Origin: Theodoxus fluviatilis
Lineage: Eukaryota; Mollusca; Gastropoda; Cycloneritida; Neritidae
Reading direction: 5' to 3'
DNA length: 12,500 bases
Assembly: GCA_034096865.1 (NCBI GenBank)
Contig: JAWQFJ010016647.1
Coordinates: 30,001 to 42,500 of the forward strand
Shown: positions 1-9,587 of the stretch, piece after piece
Layout of the letters: each line of letters begins with the position of its first letter
Position numbering within the stretch: the stretch's first letter is position 1
Notes under the pieces: model-generated
Told to the model about the DNA's origin: nothing
The model's database searches: none
The model's input: the letters and a program-made list of their open reading frames with translations, nothing else
Position numbers and translations under genes: made by a program

Positions 1-922
1 GGAGACACACGCAAAGTGGATTCCGAACCAAACATGCATCAGCGAGTTGTGCACTTTAACATCTGATCACACTCGGATGTCTGGTTGTCTCACCGTGCCA
101 CGTAACGCGGACACCAAATGCAATACCTTTACTTCATATCCACACGATGCCCGACACGCGAGTGCGCACCTCTTCCATAACTTCATTCCGCAAGGAATAT
201 GCCCTGACTATTACGTTATCCTCGAAATGAGAGAATGGCGTGCGATATTTGCCACCACGTGTTGGCCTCCCACACTGCATCTCCAGCTCAGAACTCAAAG
301 AGCTGGTACAAAGGAACGCCGAGTCTGGGGCCTGACAGTTGCCTGCCTTTCTGGCAATTAGTGGAGTGACGTGAACTGGGGAAAGCAAACGCGGGGCCCC
401 TGGCGGATAAACAAGGAGACGCTCCGCACATCTCCAGATACCACACCACATCGACAAGCTCGTAACTCACGCGGGTGTGGCTACAGCTAGGCAAGCAACA
501 TTCATTATAAAGGGCTACAAAGTGTTTGCTTGCAGCCTGCTGGACCAAAGGAAGGCATAGCAAGCGGCATATAGACCGGGGGTACAACTCGTTCTTAACG
601 CCAGGAAACGAGAAAAGAACGCATATTCAGAAACAATTCTTCTTCCCCGTAAACACACTTAACATCTGGCCAAGGGGTGTAGGCACACAAGTTGACTTCA
701 GAACGGGAATCGAAAAAGTGTTTCGGGAGTGTTGAGTGGCAATTTGATATGAAGGCTGCATCAAGCACAGCGTGAGGACATGTAAATATTGACGAATTTG
801 CACTTGTTCCGAACTATGTCCGTGAAGTAAAATAACATTGGTGTTTGCCAGGATGAGTGCATTTATCGTCTGGTCAACATGTGAATACACTCAAAGAGTA
901 ATTATTGCATCTTGAAAATATT
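1..922. other. Unassigned unique DNA, no supported gene
   Basis: Mixed-composition sequence with short open frames on both strands. None has recognisable domains, low-complexity signature, plausible splice structure or a clear product. I see no tandem repeat and no tRNA-like fold. It is best treated as intergenic or intronic DNA. Confidence 0.6.
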
Positions 923-1009
923 TTAAATAGGCAGGTCATTGAAATACTGGTGTAAATCATCGTCGACGTCGCTATCGTCGTAGTCTTCGTCGTCCTCCTC
1001 CTTCCCTAT
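923..1009 (-). CDS. Possible terminal exon encoding an acidic C-terminus
   Basis: On the minus strand a TTGCAG acceptor (AG at 1011-1010) is followed by a 28-codon open segment ending in TAA at 925-923. It begins IGKEEDDEDYDDSD, continues with a further short Asp cluster, and ends LHQYFNDLPI. A branch-point-like TTCTAAC lies about 30 bases upstream of the acceptor. Acidic clusters followed by a non-repetitive tail are common at the C-termini of nuclear or chaperone-type proteins, but I recognise no family. No canonical AATAAA is evident close downstream on that strand. The alternative is that the Asp/Glu run is simply an imperfect GAC/GAG trinucleotide repeat. The call rests only on splice-site appearance and on the non-repetitive residues after the acidic run. 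Confidence 0.22.
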   Translation of the reverse strand: MGKEEDDEDYDDSDVDDDLHQYFNDLPI

Positions 1010-1168
1010 CTGCAACCATAAACTGCACCTATTATGATTGTTAGAATATCAGGTGAATCATTTGCAGAAAAACCACACGTGTGTGAATCAAATATCTAAC
1101 AGATGAACAAATGCTTTCGCTCCTGTACACTGAACGCAAGACAATGCAAATGGATCAATAACTGGATA

Positions 1169-1467
<299 letters not shown>

Positions 1468-1927
1468 CCCCTCGAAAATGATCACATTAAATTTCTAAAG
1501 AATCATAGACATCAAATGATTCTTTCGATGTCAATCTGTTCCAGGAAATACACGAAAGCATCATAACAGTACCTGCTCAGTTGCCTTAACGACTGCCTAT
1601 CCATAACACAGGAACGTATGAATGACCTCGATAACTGTGTATGCACGTACTGGATTCTCATCCAATCCCAATTTACACATATAATCTAATTGTATCGGAT
1701 CTGAGGCATAAGCGCAGAGCACTTTACCAGTGAGAGTACGAACATAATGAAGTTAAAACTTCATCTCCCTGTCCTCCTCTCCTCGATTTTCCGGCGTTCT
1801 CCCCGGGGTCTGCACTGTTATTAATGGTGTCTGTTTTCTGAGATGGGCATCTCGCACTAACATCTACAGTGTGCTGACAGCCTCTTCCTGCGAGCTGTTT
1901 GTTCAGGTCCCAAAGCTATCCTCGTAT
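1468..1927. other. Unassigned unique DNA
   Basis: No gene or repeat array is recognised. The only structure seen is an 18-bp perfect palindrome at 1747-1764 (ATGAAGTT-AA-AACTTCAT). It is isolated and has no evident partner. Confidence 0.5.
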
Positions 1928-1974
1928 CCCCCCCCCCTTTCCACCGAACACCCCCCCCCCCCCCCCCCCCCCCC
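1928..1974. repeat. Two poly-C homopolymer runs
   Basis: A run of 10 C (1928-1937) and a run of 24 C (1951-1974) are separated by 13 bases, and a short (GA) stretch follows. On the minus strand this is poly-G, capable of G-quadruplex formation, with an i-motif on the C strand. Run length is a likely site of sequencing or assembly error. Confidence 0.95.
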
Positions 1975-1984
1975 GAGAGAGAGT

Positions 1985-3443
1985 CTGAAGGCAACCTGAC
2001 GATTTGTTGTGAAATATAATGGCTCCACTGGTGCGCAGTGTCTACAGCCTCCCATTGTAATTCATTATTTCGAGAGATTGAGAAATAGGCGCCTCATCCG
2101 TGAACGTAAGCGCGCAGATGGCGTCAAAAGCAACAGAGTGGGCGAAGAAAATACCGAACGTAATGGCTTCCAGATGGCAGGCTCGTTGTTTCTAGATTTC
2201 TTGGCCGCGTATCGTAAACAGAAAGTAAAAGTAGCTTCTAAATCTCCCCCACCAAAACACGACAGACGGGGGGTCCCGATGATGACGAAACAGGGGTGTC
2301 TCCTCGGAATCTAGAGTCGTAATATCGCAAAAATCTTGCCTGAGCGGCAACCTAGTGCAAGGAACTGCTAGACACAAAAAGCCGCTTCTTTCCACATACG
2401 CGCACTAACATGCTGCATAATCTCGGACGGCATCAGACTCGTCTGCCTAGTGGTGGCAATAACAAAACAGCCCGTGGCGGTGGAGACCCCTGGGAAGCCA
2501 TTATGACCGCGGGTGAGTGGAAACGGGGAAACGCAAGACGCTGACGACCCGCTGCCAACAACTTGCCTGGCACCATCTCGGCATCGCGTAGCAGCAGCGG
2601 CAGTTAGCGGCAAAGGGGAAGTTTTAGGAAGGGGGATCATCCCCAGGAATTCCTCCGGCAGCACGGGCGATATCATAACTAGCCAGATTGTCCATCGTCC
2701 AATCAATGGAGGACAGCTCTGGCTGTGCTGGAAGGACTGTGGAATGGACAGCCCCAGTCTTCCAGCACTGGCTAGGGTTTTGGCCCAGGCTAAGACACAC
2801 AATGGCACTGAAGTCTCTCAGACCAAATATCTATTTCGCCGCCGCGCTCCGCGATTGATAGTCGTCACACGGGGCGGCAGCAATCGCCATGCCGATTCTG
2901 ACGTCCTCTGCGTCTTGAATGCGTGCCAGGGCTCCACGGGCAAATTGATACAGACGGAGAGACGGCCTGAGAGCGGACACAGAGCAATCTCCCCCAGGAA
3001 CTGGAGCGTCGAGGCTCGTGCCATCAGCCCCTACTACCATTCCATAGCCACCGCTTCCGTCCTGGGTTGCTGCAGCGCCACAGCAAGGCCAGGCAGCCTC
3101 CGGAATATATATCACTTTGCATGTCTGGGGTGTACGACGCATGAACACATCTTGCAGATAGTGATTACGTGCTTTGAGAAACACAGGAGCACGGTCTCAT
3201 TGCAGCATATTTTACACTAGTAGAGAGATTCCCCTTCGAGAAGTGGATAGAGTGTGACGACACCAGTTAGCCTCTCATTTGGCTCTGCCATAGTGTATTT
3301 CACAGAAAATGCACAGACTGACCCAATGTTCCTTGGCCAGATTCAACGATAAAGCAGGTCGAAAGAGTACCTTCACCATTCATTTCTGGATGCTTCGTGG
3401 ATGATCAGTCACCCGAGTGTAGAACCGGGCACCAGGGAGGGCA
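1985..3443. other. GC-richer region with overlapping open frames, no recognised product
   Basis: Open frames overlap on both strands: plus 2513-3220 (235 codons), minus 2368-2808 (146 codons) and minus 2831-3184 (117 codons). None shows a domain, signal peptide, membrane segment or repeated motif that I recognise, and several mutually incompatible frames are open at once. That pattern fits a base composition with few stop codons better than a gene. A diverged transposon fragment or an exon of an unknown gene cannot be excluded. Confidence 0.35.
2725..2768. repeat. Imperfect hairpin, ~17-bp stem
   Basis: The arm at 2725-2742 (GTGCTGGAAGGACTGTGG) pairs with the arm at 2752-2768 (CCCCAGTCTTCCAGCAC) with one bulged G and one mismatch, around a 9-nt loop. 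It lies inside the GC-richer region. No function is assigned. The stem is shorter than a typical animal pre-miRNA. Confidence 0.6.
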
Positions 3444-3702
3444 GTGAAAGCACACGGCAGCGCAATTATGCCTCGGTGCGGCTCTGAGCCAGCATTGCGC
3501 AAACATGCTCCCTGGAGAGAGGGCATGAGCCTGGTGCCTGAACTTGCTCGACCCATCCACCTGTCGTCGTCTCTGTTGTCAGTTCTAGCAAAGAATATAT
3601 CTGGTTGCCTAATGTTCAGTGAAGGGTGATCAATCGCTTTATATCATCATGCCTATACGTAAAACCAAAGGGAGAGTAAGGTGTGAGCTTTGCTATTTTA
3701 CA

Positions 3703-4200
3703 CAGTTCAGTTCAGTTCAGTCTCTTCACCCTGAAATGGGTTGTTGATGCACCACCGATGACTTTCGGACAGTCTTCCTCCATCGATCTATATCCTCTGT
3801 GGCTCGCTGTGAGTCAGCAAACGTCAAGCCTGTCCACTCTTTGATGTTGTCTTCCCACCTCTTTCTCTGCCTGCCTCTCCTTCTCCCACCTGGTACGGTA
3901 CCTTGCAGGATGGTCTTGGCCAGCCCACTGCCTCTTGACACGTGACCGTACCACTTCAGCTTTCTGCTTTTCACGATTGAGAGCAGGTCTTCGTACTGTT
4001 CAATTGCTCTCCTGATCCTGTTGCTGACTTCTTCATTCGTGACATGGTCTTTATATGAGATGTACAGAATCTTGCGGTAGCATCTCATTTCCAGGGCTTG
4101 TATCCGTCTCTGTAGTTCAGATGTGAGTGTCCAGGACTCGCATGCATACAAGAATACGGAGATGACCAGCGTACGCATGATTTTCACATTACGCATTAAA
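3703..4200 (-). mobile_element. 5'-truncated LINE 3' end, probably RTE clade
   Basis: This minus-strand element consists of the last ~155 codons of a LINE reverse-transcriptase polyprotein, a TGA stop at 3728-3726, only five further bases, and then a pentanucleotide tail (CAGTT x3 plus CAGT on the plus strand, 3703-3721; TGAAC-type on the element strand). A stop codon abutting a simple-repeat tail is characteristic of RTE-class LINEs. From memory, ruminant BovB copies end in a very similar (TGAAC)n string. The left boundary near 4200 is where the translation stops resembling the family and becomes AT-rich. Reverse-transcriptase catalytic regions and the endonuclease are absent, as in ordinary 5'-truncated insertions. 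I could not identify a convincing target-site duplication. Confidence 0.82.
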
Positions 4201-4232
4201 TAAACATAAAAATAAACAAAAACAAGAAACAC
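3726..4232 (-). pseudogene. LINE ORF2 C-terminal fragment (reverse transcriptase tail)
   Basis: This 168-codon open frame has a non-native start: the first ~13 residues come from AT-rich flanking DNA. Element-like sequence begins around residues 13-18. Landmarks in order are ISVFLYACESWTL (near residues 24-36), LEMRCYRKIL (near 47-56), a WYGHVSRGSGLAKTILQGTV block (near 93-112), a GGRRRGRQRKRWEDNIKEW block (near 115-133), and a C-terminal Ser-Ser-Val-Val segment. These match the region downstream of the reverse-transcriptase domain in non-LTR retrotransposon proteins. No stop or frameshift interrupts the fragment, so the insertion may be fairly recent. It cannot act alone because the polymerase core (including the YxDD motif) and the endonuclease are missing. 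It is not a host gene. Confidence 0.85.
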
Positions 4233-4570
4233 TCAACATGAGGCCAAGAGTGTCCACCAGCCCAATCGGAGTTGGAATTAGGTAACAGTGCTGGCTTTTA
4301 TTGTGTGACTTATCACCTATTGAAGGGCGCTCAGATCGCACACGTACACCCCTTGCTCATCACGCTTCTCTCACCATTACTCCAACGCCAACTCGACCCT
4401 TCAGGGAGCGTGCAACCAGGTTGTGGATGGACGCGTCAAAGATAACTTTCACAACAGCCCAACCCTCACCAGTAGTTTGTTTCACTTCTGGAAATCCCGC
4501 ATTCCTCAAGTTGGTCAGCAGAGTTCTACAAAGCGTGCAGCAGTAGAAAGTCCTTGTTAACACTAGATTT
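4201..4570. other. Unassigned unique DNA
   Basis: No recognised coding sequence or repeat. Short open frames on both strands (plus 4301-4546, minus 4360-4563) overlap one another and have no identifiable domains. Part of it may be the target site of the adjacent LINE insertion. Confidence 0.45.
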
Positions 4571-4640
4571 ATCCCTCCAGGTTTACTGGAGGTCCTACAG
4601 ACTTAATCCCTCCAGGTTTACTGGAGGTCCTGCAGACTTT
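4571..4640. repeat. Two tandem 35-bp hairpin units
   Basis: Copies at 4571-4605 and 4606-4640 differ at two positions. Each contains a perfect 7-bp stem, CCTCCAG-GTTTA-CTGGAGG (4574-4592 and 4609-4627), so the duplicated unit is itself a small palindrome. The pair lies immediately before the ~260-bp repeats and may belong to the same element. Confidence 0.9.
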
Positions 4641-4641
4641 A

Positions 4642-5119
4642 TATGTCTGTCTGTGTGTGTGCCTGTCTGTCCCAACTTAACGGCTGATATCTCAAACACT
4701 ACTGGACGGATTTCCTTGACATTTTGCACACTTACTGGAAGTTAGGTCCGATTGAATGTATCAAATATTCAGAATCGAGGTTTGAAAAGAACGTGATTTT
4801 TTAAGGTCGTAAACTCGAAAACACCCCCCTAAAATGTCAATTGACGGAATGGCGAAATGCAAAATGTGTGACGTGATCATTTGACGTTGAATAACGTGAC
4901 GTAATTTTATCTCTATGTCTGTCTGTCAGTCCCGACTTAACGGCTGATATCTCAAAAACTACTGGACGGATTTCCTTGACATTTTGCACACTTACTGGAA
5001 GTTAGGTCCAATTGAATGTATCAAATTTTCTGAATCGAGATTTGAAAAAAAATAGATTTATTTAGGTCATAAACTCGAAAACACCCCCTAAAATGTCAGT
5101 TGACGGAATGGCGAAATGC
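4642..5119. repeat. Direct repeat of ~260 bp, two copies
   Basis: Copy 1 starts at 4642 and copy 2 at 4914. Both begin TATGTCTGTCTG, pass through CTTAACGGCTGATATCTC, ACTGGACGGATTTCCTTGAC and CTTACTGGAAGTTAGGTCC, and end near GACGGAATGGCGAAATGC (4860 and 5119). The offset is 259-260 bp, with a few substitutions and small indels, including a one-base change in a C run. After 4860 copy 1 continues into ~53 bp that copy 2 does not share. No transposase or terminal inverted repeat is seen. It is probably a dispersed non-autonomous repeat family in tandem here, and the short open frame at 4554-4745 is a by-product. Confidence 0.9.
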
Positions 5120-5325
5120 GTGGCCTAATGGCAGTGAATCGATATTAAACTTGGCAGAAATAGGCCTTGAGTATCCTAACATGTACAAGACCATTCAAAT
5201 TTCATGAACTATCATCCATGTTTCTACAATTTACAGTGCAAAATACGAACCAAGGCAGTTTACGGAAAAGAACGTTATAAATGCTTTACAAATGCTCAGT
5301 CATACCAGTTCTCCAATGGCACATT

Positions 5326-5362
5326 TGGTACAGCATTGGTCATGCGTGACCAGGTTCGATTC
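5326..5362 (+). mobile_element. tRNA-like SINE head fragment (box A/box B-like)
   Basis: TGGTACAGCATTGG (5326-5339) resembles a Pol III box A, with one extra base relative to TRGYNNARYNGG. GGTTCGATTC (5353-5362) matches box B (GGTTCGANTCC) up to its last base. Between them TGGTCA-TGCG-TGACCA (5337-5352) is a perfect hairpin. The A-to-B gap is only 13 nt, too short for an intact tRNA, so this is a degenerate or deleted tRNA-derived SINE rather than a tRNA gene. A T-rich run (5375-5382) follows and could act as a Pol III stop. Confidence 0.45.
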
Positions 5363-5394
5363 TGCGCTGAAACGTTTTTTTTCTTCTCTTTTTT

Positions 5395-5493
5395 CGAGAG
5401 GTTGTGGGTTCGAACCCGAACTGGTTTTTGTGTTTTTGTGTGTGTGTGTTTTTCATCCCTCTTTTCTCGAGAGGTTGCGGGTTCGAACCCGAT
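5395..5493 (+). repeat. Duplicated tRNA T-arm-like segment
   Basis: CGAGAGGTTG-N-GGGTTCGAACCCGA occurs at 5395-5419 and again at 5468-5492, offset 73 bp. Each contains a perfect box B (GGTTCGAACCC at 5407-5417 and 5480-5490) inside the 12-bp palindrome GGGTTCGAACCC, and each is preceded and followed by T-rich runs. This looks like the 3' half of a tRNA or tRNA-derived SINE present twice without its 5' half. Confidence 0.65.
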
Positions 5494-5574
5494 CTTTTTT
5501 TATTTATTTTTTTAAATGCCAAAACCTGGAGGTTCAGCGCCAGCGGTTTTTATTTAAGCAAAACAAGAATGTAG

Positions 5575-5648
5575 TTTATCACTGCTGGCGTGCTCTGCTA
5601 GAGTAAAGTGGGACTTTTACGACAGCACGCAAAGAATGGATTGATAAA
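5575..5648. repeat. Nested inverted repeat, ~74 bp
   Basis: Three concentric arm pairs can form. TTTATCA (5575-5581) pairs with TGATAAA (5642-5648). GCGTGCT (5588-5594) pairs with AGCACGC (5624-5630). GTAAAGT (5603-5609) pairs with ACTTTTAC (5613-5620) with one bulge, around a GGG loop. Interior loops separate the stems. It could be a structured RNA, a cruciform, or the relic of a foldback element. No conserved family is recognised. Confidence 0.6.
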
Positions 5649-7333
5649 TTTAACGTTATAAATCTGACACTCTCGAATTTCTTTCTTTGTCTCCGAAAAT
5701 AAGAATACGATATATCGCTGATTTTTAAAAGTTTTTCAGTAAAAATCATTTCACTGCTAAATCACACTAAATAAAATCTCATTTCAGTTTAAAGATAAGT
5801 AATTTTTCTTGCTCATACATCACTGCCAAACGTAGAAAGAAGTCACGCCAGCAGCTGCATGCCAAAATGATCGCTGTTTGCCAAATATGTCCTATAAAGG
5901 TTTGTTCATAAAACGAAGTTGTCTGATTGTAAACATAGAAGACTGAAACCCTACTTGAATAAGGCTCCGTATAAAGAGTTCTTGCAAGTGAAATAGCTGG
6001 ATCCTTATTTCCATTTAGTTCATGAGCTTTGAACATCATCAACTTAGGTGCGGCCCTTCAGCGCTTTCCAGAAATCAACTGCTTTTGAAGCAGGGCATCG
6101 GTGCATCACATCTCATTTATAGACTTCCAAGAAAAGTGAGATGAAACATGCCTTCAAAAACTATGACGTTTGCCAAGACATTGTGAGGATGTTCTCATGT
6201 TGGAATTTTGAAACTTTTTTCTGCTGTAAAAATCATATTGAATTTGATAGCGTTTCAAGGGAGGTGGTGGGCAAATGACATGTCGCAATTCAGGGATAAA
6301 ACAACAAAATATTCCTTTTCGATTCAGACTGTTTGCGAGGAGTCAAATCAATCATCAGCATTCGTTTGAACTAAACTCTGTGAACTCATTATGGCAGGCA
6401 TGCACAGACTCAAATGTGTGTAGGCGTGTGTAGGCCTCTTGAAGTGGAAAGAAAAGGCGCTTGAAGGCAGAACACACTGCATCCCCTCTCCTGACTTACA
6501 ACATCCAACCATCGCGAATGAGCATCACGTTTTGCCGTCCTGCCACCAACAAAGCTAAGTTTCCTCCTCACGTTTTAAGGTCCTAGTTCCTCTCTAAGCT
6601 CTGTGTTGCTCCTCGGTGTGGAGGACCGTTACCTTCTTATCACACTCGCTCATTCCCCGAGAATCGATAGCAAGTAATTGAATTGACTCGCGGAATAGAG
6701 GGTGACGAACATTCGATAGAATAAATTGCATTCTCATTGTCCTAGATAGTGAGCGCTATTTGGGAGTCTCGCCGCCGAGGTCGAGTGGAACATAGAAACA
6801 CACTCAGTGGCTCGTGTAGGCCATACAGGGTGCTATACGAGGTCCCCAGGAAGGCATGGTTGGGATAATACGATTTGCAGTGGCCTGCAGTGGGAATTGC
6901 CTTCCGGGTCCTCGCCGCCTCCTCTGTGCGAGAACAGTCCGAGAGTCTGAACAGATTCAAGCTCTTCATAAATGAAGATTGTTTCCCGATTATCGCCTTG
7001 ATAATAGATCGCTAGACTCGTCTCCAAGATAACGCCACGGCGCTAAGAGATCTTCATTTCCTAGCATGAAAGAACCGTTGTGTTTCGGTTAATGGCGAGA
7101 TAGGCCTTTCAGCGGCTCATAAAAAGTGACTGATATTGGAAGCAGAGGGTAAATACATGCGGCCGTTCCTGTAGCGCCTGAGCAAACTACGAGTCTTACT
7201 ATGAAAAATGAATCAGATCAGGTGCCACAGAAACGTATTCAGAGAAACATGGGGTATAATCTTGTCACCTCCTTGACTCACTTTTCGTCAAGGTGATAAG
7301 GGTTGTTTTCACCCCACATACACCTTATCTCAC
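5649..7333. other. Unassigned AT-rich unique DNA
   Basis: No coding sequence, array or RNA gene is recognised in ~1.7 kb. Short open frames (for example minus 5779-6042 and minus 6742-7027) have no recognisable domain. Minor hairpins occur at 6079-6093 (CTGCTT-TTG-AAGCAG) and 6109-6143 (CATCTCA/TGAGATG). A GTGTGTAGGC doublet lies near 6415-6438. Confidence 0.5.
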
Positions 7334-7674
7334 CCAAAATCCTTTTCCTTTCCACACATTTGTCAGGACCGTCTCCCGCCACGCATCCAATTGCGTCTTT
7401 TCAGTCGCTGGCGCCAAGAGCCATAGAGATGTTTGTTGTTCTTTTACAGCCATCACGCCCCCAGAAACAAACATGCATGCTCCTCCAACCCCTCCTCCAT
7501 CTTCAGCTTTCATCTGCATCTTTGTCTGCCTTCCCCACTGACTTTGGCTTTGCAGTGTATCTCGGCATAGGACGGCCAGCAATGGTTCCAAACGAAATGT
7601 TTCTAATGTTCTGTTGACCTTCTTCCGATGCCACGAAGCCTTTTCAGACGTCCGCTGCCTTGTTATGAACTGCC
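7334..7674 (-). CDS. Very tentative internal exon, unknown protein
   Basis: On the minus strand an acceptor (TCCTTGCAG, AG at 7676-7675) precedes a frame that stays open for 113 codons to a good donor (TGG|GTGAGA, GT at 7333-7332). A stop codon lies in frame shortly beyond each splice site. The middle of the product is Gly-rich (DGGGVGGACMFVSGGVMA) and a Trp-rich stretch (KEQQTSLWLLAP) follows. I recognise no domain. A plus-strand frame (7303-7617) and a second minus frame (7503-7643) are also open, so this may be chance. The only support is that open frame, acceptor and donor coincide. Confidence 0.15.
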
Positions 7675-7882
7675 CTGCAAGGATACTTCACAGCTTCCAA
7701 TTCTTCGAGAACGCGGTAGAAACGGAGTACTACTTTTCATTCTCCACTGATGCAGTCACTTAATTTCTGTTGATTCAAAGACCTTATTGTCCCCAATCAT
7801 AGAACTCGTCCCAGGCGGTTCTTGAGTGAGAGAGGGAGAGAGAGAGAGAGATAGATAGAGAGAGAGAGAGAGAAAGATAGAG

Positions 7883-8350
<468 letters not shown>

Positions 8351-8352
8351 CA

Positions 8353-8617
<265 letters not shown>

Positions 8618-8655
8618 GGGTGGGGACAGAGACAGAGACAAAGATAGAGACAGAG

Positions 8656-8681
8656 ATATGCGCGCGCGCGCACACACACAC
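8656..8681. repeat. Alternating purine-pyrimidine block, Z-DNA-prone
   Basis: ATATG, then (CG)5, then (CA)5 with a final C: 26 bp of strict purine-pyrimidine alternation between two homopurine GA tracts. Confidence 0.75.
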
Positions 8682-8746
8682 CAGAGAGAGAAAGAGAGAG
8701 AAAGAGAGAGAGAAAGAGAGCGAGAGAGAGAGAGAGAGAGAGAGAA

Positions 8747-9280
8747 TCTACGATGCTGGGCAATTTGCAAGGATGGCACCTGAGCTTCCTCCAGCAGGCC
8801 TAGAAGGCGTTGTAGCGCCAGGAGGCAGCACCAGCGTGCCAGGAGAGGTGGGCGGGTGCGCATTGTCTGCATGCTGTTCGAGCACTTCGTGATGAACTGG
8901 CTCTTGCTAGAATACGCCATCTTGTCCTAGGCACACCTACTAGCTGTTGGCTGTTTTTCTTTGGCATTTGCCCCTCATTCCTCATTCCGTTGTCGTTTTG
9001 GAAACAAAATATATTTTCCCCTCACGAGGGTTAGGTGGCTGATGGCAGAGACATAAATGAGAAAAAGTTATGTGCAAGCACTGCACGTAACCATCAACTG
9101 TGTTGTTGTTGTTGGCCTTGTTGCCTGAATGATTTTGTGTTCCAATTACTGTCCACGTGCGTACTGCGGGTGTGACTTGTACGTTGTTTTTTTTCAGTTG
9201 TTGTTTTCTATTCCTCATCCCATTCATTTATCAGCCTCTAACCCTTGATGCTACATGCAAGAGTGTACGTAAGCACGCAT
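8747..9280. other. Unassigned unique DNA between arrays
   Basis: The left part (8750-8930) is GC-richer with overlapping open frames but no recognised product. A TTTTTTTTCAG acceptor-like motif (CAG at 9195-9197, plus strand) and a short GTT run (near 9101-9113) are the only other signals. Confidence 0.4.
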
Positions 9281-9339
9281 TCATACACTCAGATACACTC
9301 AAACGTACACATAAACACACACTTTCACATAAACACACA

Positions 9340-9400
<61 letters not shown>

Positions 9401-9431
9401 GCATACACGCACGAACACACACACACACACA

Positions 9432-9476
<45 letters not shown>

Positions 9477-9525
9477 CCATACACTCTCTCACACACACAC
9501 ACTCACTCACACACAAACAAACAAA

Positions 9526-9585
<60 letters not shown>
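9281..9585. repeat. Compound CA / CT / AAAC microsatellite
   Basis: Two copies of an 18-bp unit (CACATAAACACACACTTT, 9308-9343) lead into (CA)27 (9344-9397). A short ATCGCATACACGCACGAA interruption follows, then CA to 9433, (CT)~20 (9434-9474), mixed CA/CT, (AAAC)4 (9515-9530) and CA again to 9585. Open frames rich in His/Thr or Cys/Val here are repeat translations. Confidence 0.97.

Positions 9586-9587
<2 letters not shown>

Noticed and set aside
2513..3220. 235-codon plus-strand open frame as a real gene
   Set aside because: No recognisable domain, and the opposite strand is open over the same interval in two frames. It is kept only as an unassigned region.
3726..4232. Host gene encoding a 168-residue protein
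   Set aside because: The residues match the C-terminal part of non-LTR retrotransposon proteins and the frame ends at a LINE-type tail. It is a truncated insertion.
4554..4745. 63-codon open frame over the start of the ~260-bp repeat
   Set aside because: It spans the hairpin duplication, a TGTCTG run and part of copy 1. The second copy does not preserve an equivalent frame with a start, so it is a chance frame.
5395..5493. Intact tRNA genes
   Set aside because: Only T-arm/box B-like sequences are present. No acceptor stem, D-arm or anticodon arm is found at the right spacing.
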